Notes under the pieces: model-generated
What the model saw: only the letters and a program-made list of their open reading frames with translations
The model's database searches: none
Told to the model about the DNA's origin: nothing
Position numbers and translations under genes: made by a program
From: an uncultured Tropicimonas sp.
GTDB lineage: Bacteria > Pseudomonadota > Alphaproteobacteria > Rhodobacterales > Rhodobacteraceae
DNA length: 64,000 nucleotides
NCBI GenBank assembly: GCA_947497945.1
Contig: CANMIP010000003.1
Location: 186,001-250,000 of the forward strand
Reading direction: 5' to 3'
Shown here: piece by piece, positions 36,775 through 45,816 of the stretch
Numbering within the stretch: the stretch's first letter is position 1
Layout: each line of letters begins with the position of its first letter

Positions 36775-38493
36775 TCAACTCCGGATGCCGGAAAACCGCT
36801 CGGCCCAGTCGGCCCGTTCCTCGTCGCCGATCTTGGCGAAAAGCGTCTCCGGTACGACGAATCCATGCCCCGCCGGCAGGATCGCAACAGCGGTGGCCAT
36901 GTCCTCGGGCCAGTCGGTCGCATCCGTGCGCATCGCTTCGAGCAAGGTGGCGGACGCATCCGGCAGGAAGGGCGCCGAGATGACCGCATAGACGCGGATC
37001 AGGTTGAGCGCGAGACGGATGTCGGCCGCCGCCCGATCCGGATCGGTCTTGAAGGAGGTCCAGGGCGCAGCCCCTTGCAGGAATTCGTTTCCCGCCGCCC
37101 AGATCGCCCGCAATTCGGCCGCCGCCTTGCGCACGTCGATCGCGTCCATATGGGCGGTATAGCTCTTCAGCCGCTGGTCGAGCTCTTCCACCAACCGTTG
37201 CCCCTCGTCCGTCAACGTGCCGCCGGCCGGGATTTCCTCACCGAATTTCGATCGGCAGAACTTGGTCACGCGCGAGACGAAATTACCCAGAACATCCGCG
37301 AGATCCTTGTTCACCCCGCCCTGGAATTTCTCCCAGGTGAACTCGCTATCCGAGGTCTCCGGCGCATTGGAGAGCAGCCACCAGCGCCAGTAATCGGCCG
37401 GAAGGATCTCCAGCGCCTGGTCCATGAAGACCCCACGCCCCTGGCTGGTCGAGAACTGCCCGCCATCATAGTTCAGGTAGTTGAAGCTCTTGATATAATC
37501 GACCAGCTTCCACGGCTCCTGGCTGCCCATGATCGTCGCCGGGAAGGAGAGCGTGTGGAAAGGCACGTTGTCCTTGCCCATGAACTGGACATAACGCACG
37601 TCCTCGGCGCCGGAATCGGTCCGCCACCAGCGCCACCAGTCAGCCTCTTCCAGCCCTTGCGCCTCGGCCCATTCGGCCGCGCAGGCGATATATTCGATCG
37701 GCGCGTCAAACCAGACATAGAAGACCTTGCCCTCCATGCCCGGCCAGTCCTCGTCGCCCTTCTTCACCGGGATGCCCCAGTTGAGATCCCGCGTGATGCC
37801 GCGATCCTGAAGGCCGTCGCCGTCATGCAGCCATTTCTTGGCGATGGACGTGGTCAGGATCGGCCAGTCGGCCTTGCTGTCGATCCAGGCGTCAAGATCG
37901 TCCTTGAGCGCCGATTGGCGCAGGTAGAGATGCTTGGTCTCGCGGACTTCCAGATCGGTCGAGCCGGAAATGGCCGAGCGCGGATCGATCAGGTCGGTCG
38001 GGTCGAGCTGCTTGGTGCAGTTCTCGCACTGGTCGCCACGGGCCTTGTCATATCCGCAATTCGGGCAAGTGCCTTCGATATAGCGGTCCGGCAGGAAGCG
38101 GCCATCGGCATGGGAATAGACCTGCTTTTCGGACACTTCCTCGATAAGGCCATTCTCCGCAAGCTTGCCTGCGAAATACTGGGTCAGCCGGTGGTTCTGC
38201 GCAGAGGAAGACCGACCGAAATGATCGAAACTGAGCCGGAAACCGGCGGCCAGCTTGGCTTGGGTACGGTGCATCTGGGTGCAATACTCATCCACTGGCA
38301 TGTCTGCCTTGGCCGCGGCGAGTTCGGCCGGGGTGCCGTGCTCGTCCGTGGCGCACAGAAAGAGCACCTCGTTGCCGCGCGCGCGCATGTAACGGGCGAA
38401 AAGGTCTGCGGGAAGCTGGCTTCCGACAAGGTTCCCGAGATGCTTGATCCCGTTGATATAGGGGATGGCCGAAGTGATGAGAATGCGCGGCAT
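36775..38493 (-). CDS. metG: Methionyl-tRNA synthetase
   Basis: 572 residues, full length for the class without a C-terminal tRNA-binding extension. The HIGH-type motif [11 protein letters not shown] lies at 11-21. The zinc knuckle has Cys143, Cys146, Cys156 and Cys159. The KMSKS-type loop is the variant QFSTSQGRG (346-354), as in several MetRS enzymes of this form, and the anticodon-binding helical domain follows from about 400. Single gene. Confidence 0.98.
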   Translation of the reverse strand: MPRILITSAIPYINGIKHLGNLVGSQLPADLFARYMRARGNEVLFLCATDEHGTPAELAAAKADMPVDEYCTQMHRTQAKLAAGFRLSFDHFGRSSSAQNHRLTQYFAGKLAENGLIEEVSEKQVYSHADGRFLPDRYIEGTCPNCGYDKARGDQCENCTKQLDPTDLIDPRSAISGSTDLEVRETKHLYLRQSALKDDLDAWIDSKADWPILTTSIAKKWLHDGDGLQDRGITRDLNWGIPVKKGDEDWPGMEGKVFYVWFDAPIEYIACAAEWAEAQGLEEADWWRWWRTDSGAEDVRYVQFMGKDNVPFHTLSFPATIMGSQEPWKLVDYIKSFNYLNYDGGQFSTSQGRGVFMDQALEILPADYWRWWLLSNAPETSDSEFTWEKFQGGVNKDLADVLGNFVSRVTKFCRSKFGEEIPAGGTLTDEGQRLVEELDQRLKSYTAHMDAIDVRKAAAELRAIWAAGNEFLQGAAPWTSFKTDPDRAAADIRLALNLIRVYAVISAPFLPDASATLLEAMRTDATDWPEDMATAVAILPAGHGFVVPETLFAKIGDEERADWAERFSGIRS

Positions 38494-39193
38494 GCGTGGC
38501 GTGCTCCGTTTCTTTTGCGGCAGCCTTTAGCCGATGCCGGACGAAAGCACCAGCACGCAGACCGAAGCGGGCGGCCAGACGGGCCCGGTGGATCAGACCT
38601 CTCGTTCGCCACCGCAGAGGGGCGAAGATGACCCGGATCGTTGAAACGCCCCGATGCGCCAAAGGTTTCTGGCCGACAGTGGCGAAACCCCATGTGACAG
38701 GACACCAAATCCAACCGACCTTCCCCCGGGGCCCGAGGGTGGGCGGATCGGATGGTTCCAGGCAAAGGCGGGGATTGGCAGGACCGGTCGGCCACTATCC
38801 GGGCGCAGAGACGGCAACCGGTTTTAGGCACCTCCGAGGACCAGGCCTTCTCTTGGGCCGCAGGTCGAGTTGCGTCCGGTCTCGACCTGCAATTCGGCGT
38901 GATCGACATCTTCCTTCGTCGAGGCTGGAGAATTCCCTCAGGGCCACAAGGTCCTTGAGACTATCGGCCACCGGCTCCGACGACCATCATTGCAAGACAG
39001 AAAGCAAACCGAAGGTCGCCCTCACCAAGGACCGCGCAAAAGGTTCCGAAACCCCGGGCACGAGACCATTGGACGGAAAAGAGACATCACTTCGCGCCGT
39101 ATTGTCCCAGAAATTCGACTTCTCCATGGAACTGGAAGACCGTCATGATTGCCACGGTTTCTCCCGCTTCGAGGTCTCGGGGGTCTCCTGCTG
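38494..39193. other. 700-base region without a recognisable gene
   Basis: Between metG (start) and cheD (end). Base composition is less G/C-rich than the flanks and open frames in it (for example one on the plus strand from 38496) show no domain, signal peptide or membrane segment. It must contain the metG promoter. No RNA gene or repeat was recognised. Confidence 0.6.
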
Positions 39194-39721
39194 TCAGAAC
39201 AGTTCCACTTCCGAGCCGGAAGTCTTCGTCTCCACTGGGGGAGGAGCTACCTCTGGAATCTCGGAGACGTTCATCAATGTCTGCTGCCGGGCCTTGCCGG
39301 TCACCGGCCAGAACTGAATGCGCCGTCCCGCATCTCCCCTCAGGCTTGACGCGACACAGGGGATGTTTTCGCGGTGACAGAACTCCTCGACGAATACGGA
39401 GTTGGCCTCGCCAATATCACTCAATCCGGCAATCATCCGCGCGCCGCCAAACAGCTTGGCTTTCAACCTCTCCCGCTCGGCGCCGCGGCGCAGAAGGGCG
39501 TTGATCAGGAGCTCCATTGCGTTCGTTCCATGCGATTTGGAGATCAGATCGCCACCACGCCCATCCGGCAGAAGGATATGGTTCATTCCTCCCAGACCGG
39601 AGACCGGATCCCAGAAACATGACGCCACGCAGGATCCAAGAACCGTTGTGATCATGGTCTCTGGGCAATCAGAAACCGCATATTCGCCTTGAGTGATATG
39701 CAACACCCGTCCTCTTTTCAC
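39194..39721 (-). CDS. cheD: Chemoreceptor glutamine deamidase CheD
   Basis: 175 residues from a GTG at 39721 that overlaps the cheB stop as GTGA; GGAG lies about 11 bases upstream. The frame is open to 39961 but that part lies inside cheB. Active-site motifs: TVLGSCVASC (Cys31) and GGMNHILLP (His48), then FGGARMI near 87-93. It deamidates glutamines on methyl-accepting receptors and can pair with CheC. The C-terminal tail (EVAPPPVETKTSG) is unstructured. Confidence 0.93.
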   Translation of the reverse strand: MKRGRVLHITQGEYAVSDCPETMITTVLGSCVASCFWDPVSGLGGMNHILLPDGRGGDLISKSHGTNAMELLINALLRRGAERERLKAKLFGGARMIAGLSDIGEANSVFVEEFCHRENIPCVASSLRGDAGRRIQFWPVTGKARQQTLMNVSEIPEVAPPPVETKTSGSEVELF

Positions 39722-40761
39722 GATCTCTTCACTCCGGATGGATTGTTCTTTCGATTGCTCGATTTTTCCAGAATTGCAGCTGCGATCTTGTCCAATGGGA
39801 GGACCTGTTCGACCCCTCCGATTTCTGCAGCCACCCTCGGCATTCCATAGACAACAGAACTGCTCTCGTCCTGAGCGATGGTATGCGCCCCTGCCTTGCG
39901 CAGATCCAGCATCCCGTGCGCCCCGTCGCGGCCCATCCCGGTCAACTGGACTGCAACGCATTGGCCTGCGAAACCCGCCGCAGACCGATATAGCATGTCA
40001 ACGGACGGACGGTGCCCGGAAACCTTTTTTCCTGGCGTCAGCCTGCTGGACAGGCGATCGCTTCGCTTGACGATCCCCAGATGGCAATCTCCGCCGGGCG
40101 CGATCCGAACCATCCCCTGAAGCAACACTTCGCCATCCCGCGCCAGGGCGACATCCGGCTCCACGCGCTTTGCAAGCCGGTCGGAAAAGCTCTCCAGGAA
40201 TGTCTCGGGCATATGTTGTGTGATTAGGGTCGGCGGGCAGTTTGCCGGGTATCCGGCCAGCAGACGTTCCAGCGCGTCGACCCCCCCCGTTGAGGCCCCG
40301 ATCAGAACCACGCGGCCATTCCACTGAAACTCCGAAGGCGGCTTGGAAACTGGCCCATTCCCGCCAGGCACACGCGCGTTGGACGCGACATAGACGCGTT
40401 CGGCGAGGGACAGGATCGTATCCGGAGACGTCGCCGTCGGCTTTCCAATACAGTCGATCGCTCCAATCGACAGCGCCTCGATCGCAGCGACGCTGCCCTT
40501 GTGGGTCTCGGTGGAGAACATAACGACCGGAAGAGGCCTGAGGCGCATGATCTTCTCAAGAAAGGACAGCCCGTCCATTCGAGGCATCTCGACATCAAGC
40601 GTGAGAACATCCGGGTTTGTCCGCTTGATGACGTCGCGCGCCTCGTAAGGATCCGCAGCCTCACCAACGACCGTGAAACGACCATCATCCAGCAAGTGTT
40701 TTCGGACAAGCGCTCTCATCACTGCAGAATCGTCTACGACCACCACGCTTTTCTTTGTCAT
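39718..40761 (-). CDS. cheB: Protein-glutamate methylesterase/deamidase CheB
   Basis: 347 residues. Receiver domain (1-120) with the phospho-acceptor Asp56 (LTLDVEMPRMDG) and acidic pair DD10-11. The methylesterase domain (about 150-340) has Ser157 (IGASTGG), His183 (TQHMP) and Asp279 (GMGRDGAHG). It resets receptor methylation during chemotaxis. The pair cheB-cheD stands alone here: no cheA, cheW, cheR or receptor gene in the window, so its partners lie elsewhere. Confidence 0.97.
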   Translation of the reverse strand: MTKKSVVVVDDSAVMRALVRKHLLDDGRFTVVGEAADPYEARDVIKRTNPDVLTLDVEMPRMDGLSFLEKIMRLRPLPVVMFSTETHKGSVAAIEALSIGAIDCIGKPTATSPDTILSLAERVYVASNARVPGGNGPVSKPPSEFQWNGRVVLIGASTGGVDALERLLAGYPANCPPTLITQHMPETFLESFSDRLAKRVEPDVALARDGEVLLQGMVRIAPGGDCHLGIVKRSDRLSSRLTPGKKVSGHRPSVDMLYRSAAGFAGQCVAVQLTGMGRDGAHGMLDLRKAGAHTIAQDESSSVVYGMPRVAAEIGGVEQVLPLDKIAAAILEKSSNRKNNPSGVKRS

Positions 40762-40808
40762 CTTTCGAATATCCTTGCTCTACCAATCCTGCTTCGGAGC
40801 CAGGCAAA

Positions 40809-41204
40809 TCATGCCGCCATCCGCCCGTCCTGATCCCTTCGATCCGCTTGCGGAACCGGGGGATCGAGCGCACCATTCAAACGGGTATCCCAGCGCGCGC
40901 CCGGTTCGATTCTCCCTGCGCGATTGCAGTTCCAGACCGACAAACACCCGGTACAGAGCCCCGCACAGGCACCGGCCGCCCTTGCGGCGGAAAGGACGCT
41001 CCGCCCTTGCCCGTCCTCCCCCGGGAAATCCGCCGCTCCGGCAATTGCGGTTGCCGGGTCAGGCCGGGTTTCGGCATACCCGATCAATAGCGCCCCCATC
41101 TCCGACGCGGCCCGGACCGCCGGTGCCACACGCGCGTCCGCGCCCACAATTGCCGTCCACAGAGGCTGCGACACCGGTCGCCTACGAGTCTTGATCACGC
41201 GCAT
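40809..41204 (-). CDS. Doubtful small hypothetical protein
   Basis: A 131-codon frame ending 47 bases before cheB on the same strand. Residues 1-60 (MRVIKTRRRPVSQPLWTAIV onward) read like a protein, the rest is arginine/glycine-rich and unconvincing. No domain recognised. It may be a gene, a remnant, or chance. If it is not real, the 715-base gap 40762-41476 has no gene. Confidence 0.25.
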   Translation of the reverse strand: MRVIKTRRRPVSQPLWTAIVGADARVAPAVRAASEMGALLIGYAETRPDPATAIAGAADFPGEDGQGRSVLSAARAAGACAGLCTGCLSVWNCNRAGRIEPGARWDTRLNGALDPPVPQADRRDQDGRMAA

Positions 41205-41476
41205 GTCCCCTGGCCTCCAAACTCGATTTGCCCGATCCGGAGCCGGACGGGCCCTGCGGCCCCGAAAATGCGAGACCGCACGTGATTTCCGCCCACAATT
41301 GCGCCGAGGCGTGAATTTTCGCTTAAGTCACACCGGCATTTCAGCGCCCCTGTGTCACAGGTTGACATGGATCATGCCCCGCGCATCGAACCAGTCGCTA
41401 GGATCGGTTGCAGCCATGCGTGTCCCTCATCCAACCCAGCGTGCCGCACGGTGTATCGCCAAGACCTGGAGCCACC

Positions 41477-41935
41477 ATGAACCGGATTGAAGAACTGCTC
41501 GCCGATCATCCCGACTTCCATGCTTTCGACGATTCGGAGCGCGCGAAACTGGCCCGGCATGCCCGGGTGGAGAGTTTCCCCGCCGGCAGCACGATCTTCC
41601 AGGAGGAAGACGAGGCCGAGGAGGTGATCCTGCTGCTGAGCGGCGAGGTCGCGGTGCAGAACACCCTCCCCGGACGTGATCCGGTCCGGATCGAGACCCT
41701 GAGCGATGGCGACATCCTCGGCTGGGCATGGCTGATGCCGCCCTTCCGGCGCATGTCCGACGCGATCGCCCTGAGCGATGTCCGGGCCGTCGCGTTGGAC
41801 GCGGTCGGCGTGCGCGCGCTCTGCAACGCGCATCCCGAGCTCGGCTACCGCCTGTATCAACGTTGGCTGCCGCACCTGGCCGACCGTTTCCGGGCGCAAA
41901 GGCTGCAATTGCTCAGCGCCCTGAGCGGTGGCTGA
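41477..41935 (+). CDS. Cyclic-nucleotide-binding-domain protein
   Basis: 152 residues from ATG 41477, consisting of a single CRP-type cNMP-binding domain (about 12-125; RVESFPAGSTIFQEEDEAEEV, GEVAVQN, LSDGDILGWAWLMPP) and a short helical tail. There is no helix-turn-helix, so unlike Crp/Fnr it cannot bind DNA itself. The phosphate-binding cassette is not canonical (no RxS pair is evident), so cyclic nucleotide binding is doubtful. Role unknown. Confidence 0.85.
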   Translation: MNRIEELLADHPDFHAFDDSERAKLARHARVESFPAGSTIFQEEDEAEEVILLLSGEVAVQNTLPGRDPVRIETLSDGDILGWAWLMPPFRRMSDAIALSDVRAVALDAVGVRALCNAHPELGYRLYQRWLPHLADRFRAQRLQLLSALSGG

Positions 41936-41937
41936 GC

Positions 41938-41971
41938 GCGCCGGCCATGCCGGGACCAACCGGTCCGGCGC
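41938..41971. terminator. Hairpin between convergent genes
   Basis: GCGCCGG (41938-41944) pairs with CCGGCGC (41965-41971) within the 39-base gap between the converging cNMP-domain and hydrolase genes. A possible bidirectional terminator without a U tract. Confidence 0.4.
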
Positions 41972-41974
41972 AGG

Positions 41975-42685
41975 TCAGGCCAGGCAGTCCAGGATCTGCG
42001 CCACGAGCTGGTCCGGTACGGAGAGCTGCGGGAAATGTCCGCTGTCCAGCTCGAGCACCCGCCGGCAGCGGGATTGCTCGCTCATCATGCGCTGAAGCTC
42101 CGGCGTCACCGTTCGATCCGCGCGACACAGGATATAGTCCCGCAGGATCCGGCCAAACCGGCCATCGCTCAGCCGGACGGGTTCGGTCTGGGCCGCATTC
42201 GCCTGTGGCCCAAGAAGCGCCAGCGCCGCCGCCTGCCGGGCCGGGGCGAGGTCCTGGAACAGGATGTCGCGCGCGATCTCCGGGTCGAGCATGGTTGTGC
42301 CCTTCTGGGCGCCCGGCCGAACCGCCGGGCCGATCGTCTCCGGCTCCTGGCGCTTGAGCGAGAGCAGGCTCTCGCCATCGCGCGGCAGGAACGCCGCGAC
42401 ATAGATCAGGTGCGAAACCTTTTCCGGCGCCCGTTCGGCCGCTGCGGAAATCGCCATCCCGCCCATCGAATGACCGACCAGCGCCGCCGGCGGCCCGGGG
42501 CGCAGCCGCGCGGCCAGCGCCTCGGCATAGTGGCTCAGCGTGACCTCGCCGGGCGGGGTCGGGTCGGCGCCATGCCCCGGCAGATCGACCGCCTCGACAT
42601 CATGTCCCGCCGCCGAAAGCATCGCCGGCACGATGCCCCATCCAGCCGCCTGCCCCCAGGCGCCATGTACAAGAATGATCCGCAT
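41975..42685 (-). CDS. Alpha/beta hydrolase
   Basis: 236 residues. Oxyanion segment LVHGAW (5-10), nucleophile elbow VGHSMGG (Ser near 96), and a C-terminal ELDSGHFPQLSVPDQL carrying the catalytic histidine. The layout resembles salicylate-esterase/EstC-like small esterases. No signal peptide. Substrate unknown. Divergent from the DUF2478 gene. Confidence 0.88.
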   Translation of the reverse strand: MRIILVHGAWGQAAGWGIVPAMLSAAGHDVEAVDLPGHGADPTPPGEVTLSHYAEALAARLRPGPPAALVGHSMGGMAISAAAERAPEKVSHLIYVAAFLPRDGESLLSLKRQEPETIGPAVRPGAQKGTTMLDPEIARDILFQDLAPARQAAALALLGPQANAAQTEPVRLSDGRFGRILRDYILCRADRTVTPELQRMMSEQSRCRRVLELDSGHFPQLSVPDQLVAQILDCLA

Positions 42686-42780
42686 TGCTCCCCCGATCGC
42701 GATTGCTTCAAACCCGGCCTTCTGCCGGCCCCGCCATTCGTGCTAGGTCTTGTCGAGATCCAAGACAAGCGGCGGAGCCC

Positions 42781-43296
42781 ATGCGACTGGCCCATATTCA
42801 ATCCGAGACGCCCGGCGAGATGAACGCAACCCTGCGCGCACTGGCCCGTACGATGTCCGATGGCGGGGCGCGGGTCGTCGGCGCGGTGCAGGTCAACACC
42901 GCTGCTGCGGCAGAGGATGCGCCCATCGACATGGACCTGGAGCTGCTCCCGGACGGAGAGGTCATCCGCATCTCCCAGCGGCTTGGCCCCGGATCGAGCG
43001 GCTGCCGCCTCGATCCCGCCCAGCTGGAGACGGCGGTCGGCATCTGCAGCCGCCGGCTCGCCAGCGGCGCGGACCTGCTGATTGTCAACAAGTTCGGCGC
43101 CCATGAAGCCGAGGGGCGCGGCTTTCGCGACCTGATCGGCGCCGCGCTGGCCGAAGGTGTTCCGGTCGTGGTCGGGGTCGCCCCTGCGAAATTGTCGGCT
43201 TTCCAGGAGTTCGCCGGAGAGTTGTCGCAGGAAATACCGTGCGAGACGGAGGCGCTTCGGAACTGGTGCCTCGAAGACGCAAGTTCCGCCCAATAA
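42781..43296 (+). CDS. DUF2478 family protein
   Basis: 171 residues from ATG 42781 (MRLAHIQSETPGEMNATLRAL). The family signature VNKFGAHEAEGRGFRDLIG lies at about 102-120. DUF2478 proteins have a P-loop-like fold and are frequently encoded with molybdenum uptake genes. Here the gene precedes the nitrate cluster, whose reductase needs molybdenum. That link is suggestive, not shown. Confidence 0.85.
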   Translation: MRLAHIQSETPGEMNATLRALARTMSDGGARVVGAVQVNTAAAAEDAPIDMDLELLPDGEVIRISQRLGPGSSGCRLDPAQLETAVGICSRRLASGADLLIVNKFGAHEAEGRGFRDLIGAALAEGVPVVVGVAPAKLSAFQEFAGELSQEIPCETEALRNWCLEDASSAQ

Positions 43297-43423
43297 TCCA
43301 GCAGCAGCGCACAAGAAACCGGCAGCCGACCCGCCAGCCGGGGCAATGCCGCTCCTGACCCCGCGCTCCGGTTGAAAGCGGCTGCCCACTGGCAGAGCGA
43401 GGGATCAAATCAGCCGGAATACC

Positions 43424-44008
43424 ATGCCAGATCGCCTCTCAATCGTTGTCGTCGAACAGGATCGCGAACGCGCGCTCCTGATCGTGGATTCCCTGCGCGC
43501 CTCGGGGGATCACGAGATCCATGTCATCTCGGAGCGTCACGGGCTCGCCCGGCTGATCTCCGAGCGCAACCCGGATGTCGTGCTGGTCGATATCGCCTCG
43601 CCCTCGCGCGACATGCTGGAAGAGCTGACCCTCGCCTCCTCGCCGCTTGACCGCCCCGTCGCGATGTTCGTCGATCAATCCTCCGACAGCCTCACCCGCG
43701 CCGCCATCGAGGCCGGCGTCTCGGCCTATGTGGTCGATGGAATGGCGCCGGGCCGCATCAAGCCGGTGCTCGACGCCGCCATCACCCGGTTCCACATGTT
43801 CCAGTCCATGCGCGCCGAGCTTGCCGCCACCAAGCGCGCGCTGGAGGAACGCAAGATCATCGACCGCGCCAAGGGCGTGCTGATGAAGGCGCGTGGTCTC
43901 TCCGAGGACGAGGCCTACGCACTGCTGCGCAAGACGGCGATGGACCAGGGCAAGAAGATGGTCGATGTCGCCGAAGCGCTGGTTACGGCCGCGGGGCTGC
44001 TTTCATGA
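43424..44008 (+). CDS. nasT: ANTAR-domain antiterminator NasT
   Basis: 194 residues: a receiver-like domain (about 5-120; the acceptor site reads VLVDIASPS) and a C-terminal ANTAR RNA-binding domain (about 132-190; ERKIIDRAKGVLMKARGLSEDEAYALLRKTAMDQGKKMVDVAEALV). NasT binds leader RNA and prevents early termination of the nitrate operon; without nitrate it is held by NasS. It overlaps nasS by ATGA, the expected two-gene unit. The target leader lies directly downstream of nasS. Confidence 0.95.
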   Translation: MPDRLSIVVVEQDRERALLIVDSLRASGDHEIHVISERHGLARLISERNPDVVLVDIASPSRDMLEELTLASSPLDRPVAMFVDQSSDSLTRAAIEAGVSAYVVDGMAPGRIKPVLDAAITRFHMFQSMRAELAATKRALEERKIIDRAKGVLMKARGLSEDEAYALLRKTAMDQGKKMVDVAEALVTAAGLLS

Positions 44009-45180
44009 GCCTGACACCGCTGACCCTCGGCTATATCCCGCTCGTCGACGCCGCCCCGCTGATCATCGCCCGCGAACTTGGCTTCGCAGAGCAGGAAGGG
44101 CTGGCGCTCTCCCTACGCGCGGCGCCCTCCTGGTCGACCCTGCGCGACCTCGTGGCGCTCGGCCAGATCGAGGGCGCGCATATGCTGGCGCCCGTGCCCG
44201 TCGCCACGGCGCTCGGCCTCGGCGGACTGCCAACACGGCTCGACGCGCTCTGCGTCCTCTCCGTGGGCGGCAACACGGTCGGCGTCTCGACCGCACTGGC
44301 CGACCAGATGCGCAAGGCAGGTCACGGCTTCGACTTCGCGGATGCCACCGCCGCCGGCACCTCCCTGATCGCCGCCGCCGGCCAGACCCTGCGGATCGGC
44401 GTCCCCTTCCCTTTCTCGATGCATGCCGAGCTGCTCTATTACTGGCTCGGCGCGCTCGGGCTCGAAGCCCCGCAGGCGCTCGACGTGCGCACCCTGCCGC
44501 CGCCGCTGATGGCCGAAGCGCTCGCCGCCGGCGATATCGACGCCTTCTGCGTTGGCGCGCCCTGGGGTTCCATCGCGGTCGAGAACGGCTCCGGTGAGCT
44601 GCTGTTGCCGACCTCCGCCATCTGGTCCTTCGCGCCGGAAAAGGTGCTGGCCACCCGCCATGACTGGGCCGAGAGCGAACCCGATCTCGCCGCCCGGCTG
44701 ATCCGCACCATGTGGCGCGCCTGTCGCTGGCTCGCCGAGCCCTCGAACCGAATGACCGCCTCCGAAATTCTCGCCCGCCCGGACTATCTCAACCTGCCTG
44801 CCGAGATGCTCGAACGTTCGCTTTCCGGCGCATTGGTGATCTCTCCCCGTGGCGACCAGCGCATGACACCGGGTTTTCTTCATTTCCACGCGGGCGCGGC
44901 GACCTTCCCCTGGCGCAGCCAGGCCGGCTGGATCGCCGCTCGTCTCGCCGCGCGTACAGGGCTGGATCGCGACGCCGCCCAGCGCGCCGCCAAGCAGGTC
45001 TTTCGCTCCGATCTCTACCGCGATGCGCTCGCCAGTACGGCGGCGCCCCTGCCCGGCGCCTCGGAGAAACTCGAAGGCGCGCTTGACGCGCCGACAGAGG
45101 TCACGACCCAATCCGGCTCCCTGGTTCTCCAGCCCGACCGTTTCTTCGACGGACAGATCTTCGACCCCGCCGCACCATAG
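44005..45180 (+). CDS. nasS: Nitrate/nitrite sensor NasS
   Basis: 391 residues, homologous to NrtA/CmpA binding proteins (LTLGYIPLVDAAPLIIARELGF, then LPPPLMAEALAAGDIDAFCVGAPWG) but with no signal peptide, so cytoplasmic. In Paracoccus and Azotobacter this form binds nitrate or nitrite and releases NasT. The short size and lack of an export signal separate it from the transporter subunit at 45817. Confidence 0.93.
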   Translation: MSLTPLTLGYIPLVDAAPLIIARELGFAEQEGLALSLRAAPSWSTLRDLVALGQIEGAHMLAPVPVATALGLGGLPTRLDALCVLSVGGNTVGVSTALADQMRKAGHGFDFADATAAGTSLIAAAGQTLRIGVPFPFSMHAELLYYWLGALGLEAPQALDVRTLPPPLMAEALAAGDIDAFCVGAPWGSIAVENGSGELLLPTSAIWSFAPEKVLATRHDWAESEPDLAARLIRTMWRACRWLAEPSNRMTASEILARPDYLNLPAEMLERSLSGALVISPRGDQRMTPGFLHFHAGAATFPWRSQAGWIAARLAARTGLDRDAAQRAAKQVFRSDLYRDALASTAAPLPGASEKLEGALDAPTEVTTQSGSLVLQPDRFFDGQIFDPAAP

Positions 45181-45642
45181 CGCCAGTTTGCGTCCGGACA
45201 TCGCGTCCAGAATGATTTGCCGTTACGCCCTATCGTTTCTCGGGCCGTCCCCGGCTTCGTCTCTTTCCCGATCCACAAGTTGTGGACGGAACGGCCCCTC
45301 GCTGCATGTGCAAGCAAGCGCGATGCAAGCCGTGCCACTAAATGCGCGCCCTCAAATGACCGCTACACGCTCGGAATTGCTGTCCGGATCCAGACAGTTC
45401 GCAGACGGCTCAGCTTTCCAACCAGCATGCCCCGCACCCGACTGCGAAACCCGGCCGCCTGCCACCAACCGATTCTTCACGCCCGCCGCCCCATCGATGA
45501 GCAGATTTTCAACCCGACCGCAAAATGCCGCCCGCAAATTGAGCAGCCGACAAATCCGCACCGAAATCACCGGGAAAAAACCCGCTAGCCGCAGCGCAGC
45601 ATTGACCCGTCCGGCCCGACCCGCCCAAATATACCTGTCTCC

Positions 45643-45658
45643 GGGGCAAGGGCGTCCC
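45643..45658 (+). promoter_or_regulatory. Candidate ANTAR-target hairpin
   Basis: GGGGC and GTCCC (one G-U pair) enclose the hexaloop AAGGGC, with A at position 1 and G at position 4, the feature required for ANTAR proteins. An outer pair TGTCTC (45636-45641) with GAGACA (45663-45668) extends it. The next hairpin (CATCG TCC CGATG, 45667-45679) lacks a hexaloop, so the usual two-hexaloop motif is incomplete. Confidence 0.45.
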
Positions 45659-45697
45659 ACCAGAGACATCGTCCCGATGATCCGGGGCAATCAGAGC

Positions 45698-45770
45698 AAA
45701 GCCGCTTGAGCTTCCAGTTGCGCATCCTCCTCCCGTGCAACGTGAATCTCACGCGGCTTTTTGGTTTTCT
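45698..45770 (+). terminator. Attenuator terminator before nrtA
   Basis: AAAGCCGC (45698-45705) pairs with GCGGCTTT (45753-45760), which runs into TTTTTGGTTTTCT. Two inner hairpins are possible (GTTGC/GCAAC and CGTGA-ATC-TCACG). The 3' end lies 47 bases before the nrtA start codon, so read-through must be allowed for operon expression. Confidence 0.65.
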
Positions 45771-45816
45771 CGGCGCCCTCACCTCCCGAAACGCGCCACC
45801 GAACACTGAGGTAGAC

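Larger units (their letters stand above)
45181..45816 (+). promoter_or_regulatory. Leader region of the nitrate operon
   Basis: 636 bases between nasS and nrtA with no convincing gene. It contains the expected parts of a NasT-controlled attenuator: a hexaloop hairpin at 45643-45658, nearby inverted repeats, and a terminator-like structure with a U-rich tail at 45698-45770. It may also hold a separate promoter, which I could not place. Confidence 0.7.

Noticed and set aside
38496-39317. Plus-strand frame of 273 codons in the metG-cheD gap
   Set aside because: No domain, signal or membrane segment, Arg/Ser-rich composition, and it runs into the antisense of cheD.
43297-43423. Sigma-54 promoter before nasT
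   Set aside because: A CTGGCA is present, but the matching GC at -12 spacing is not, so the pattern fails.
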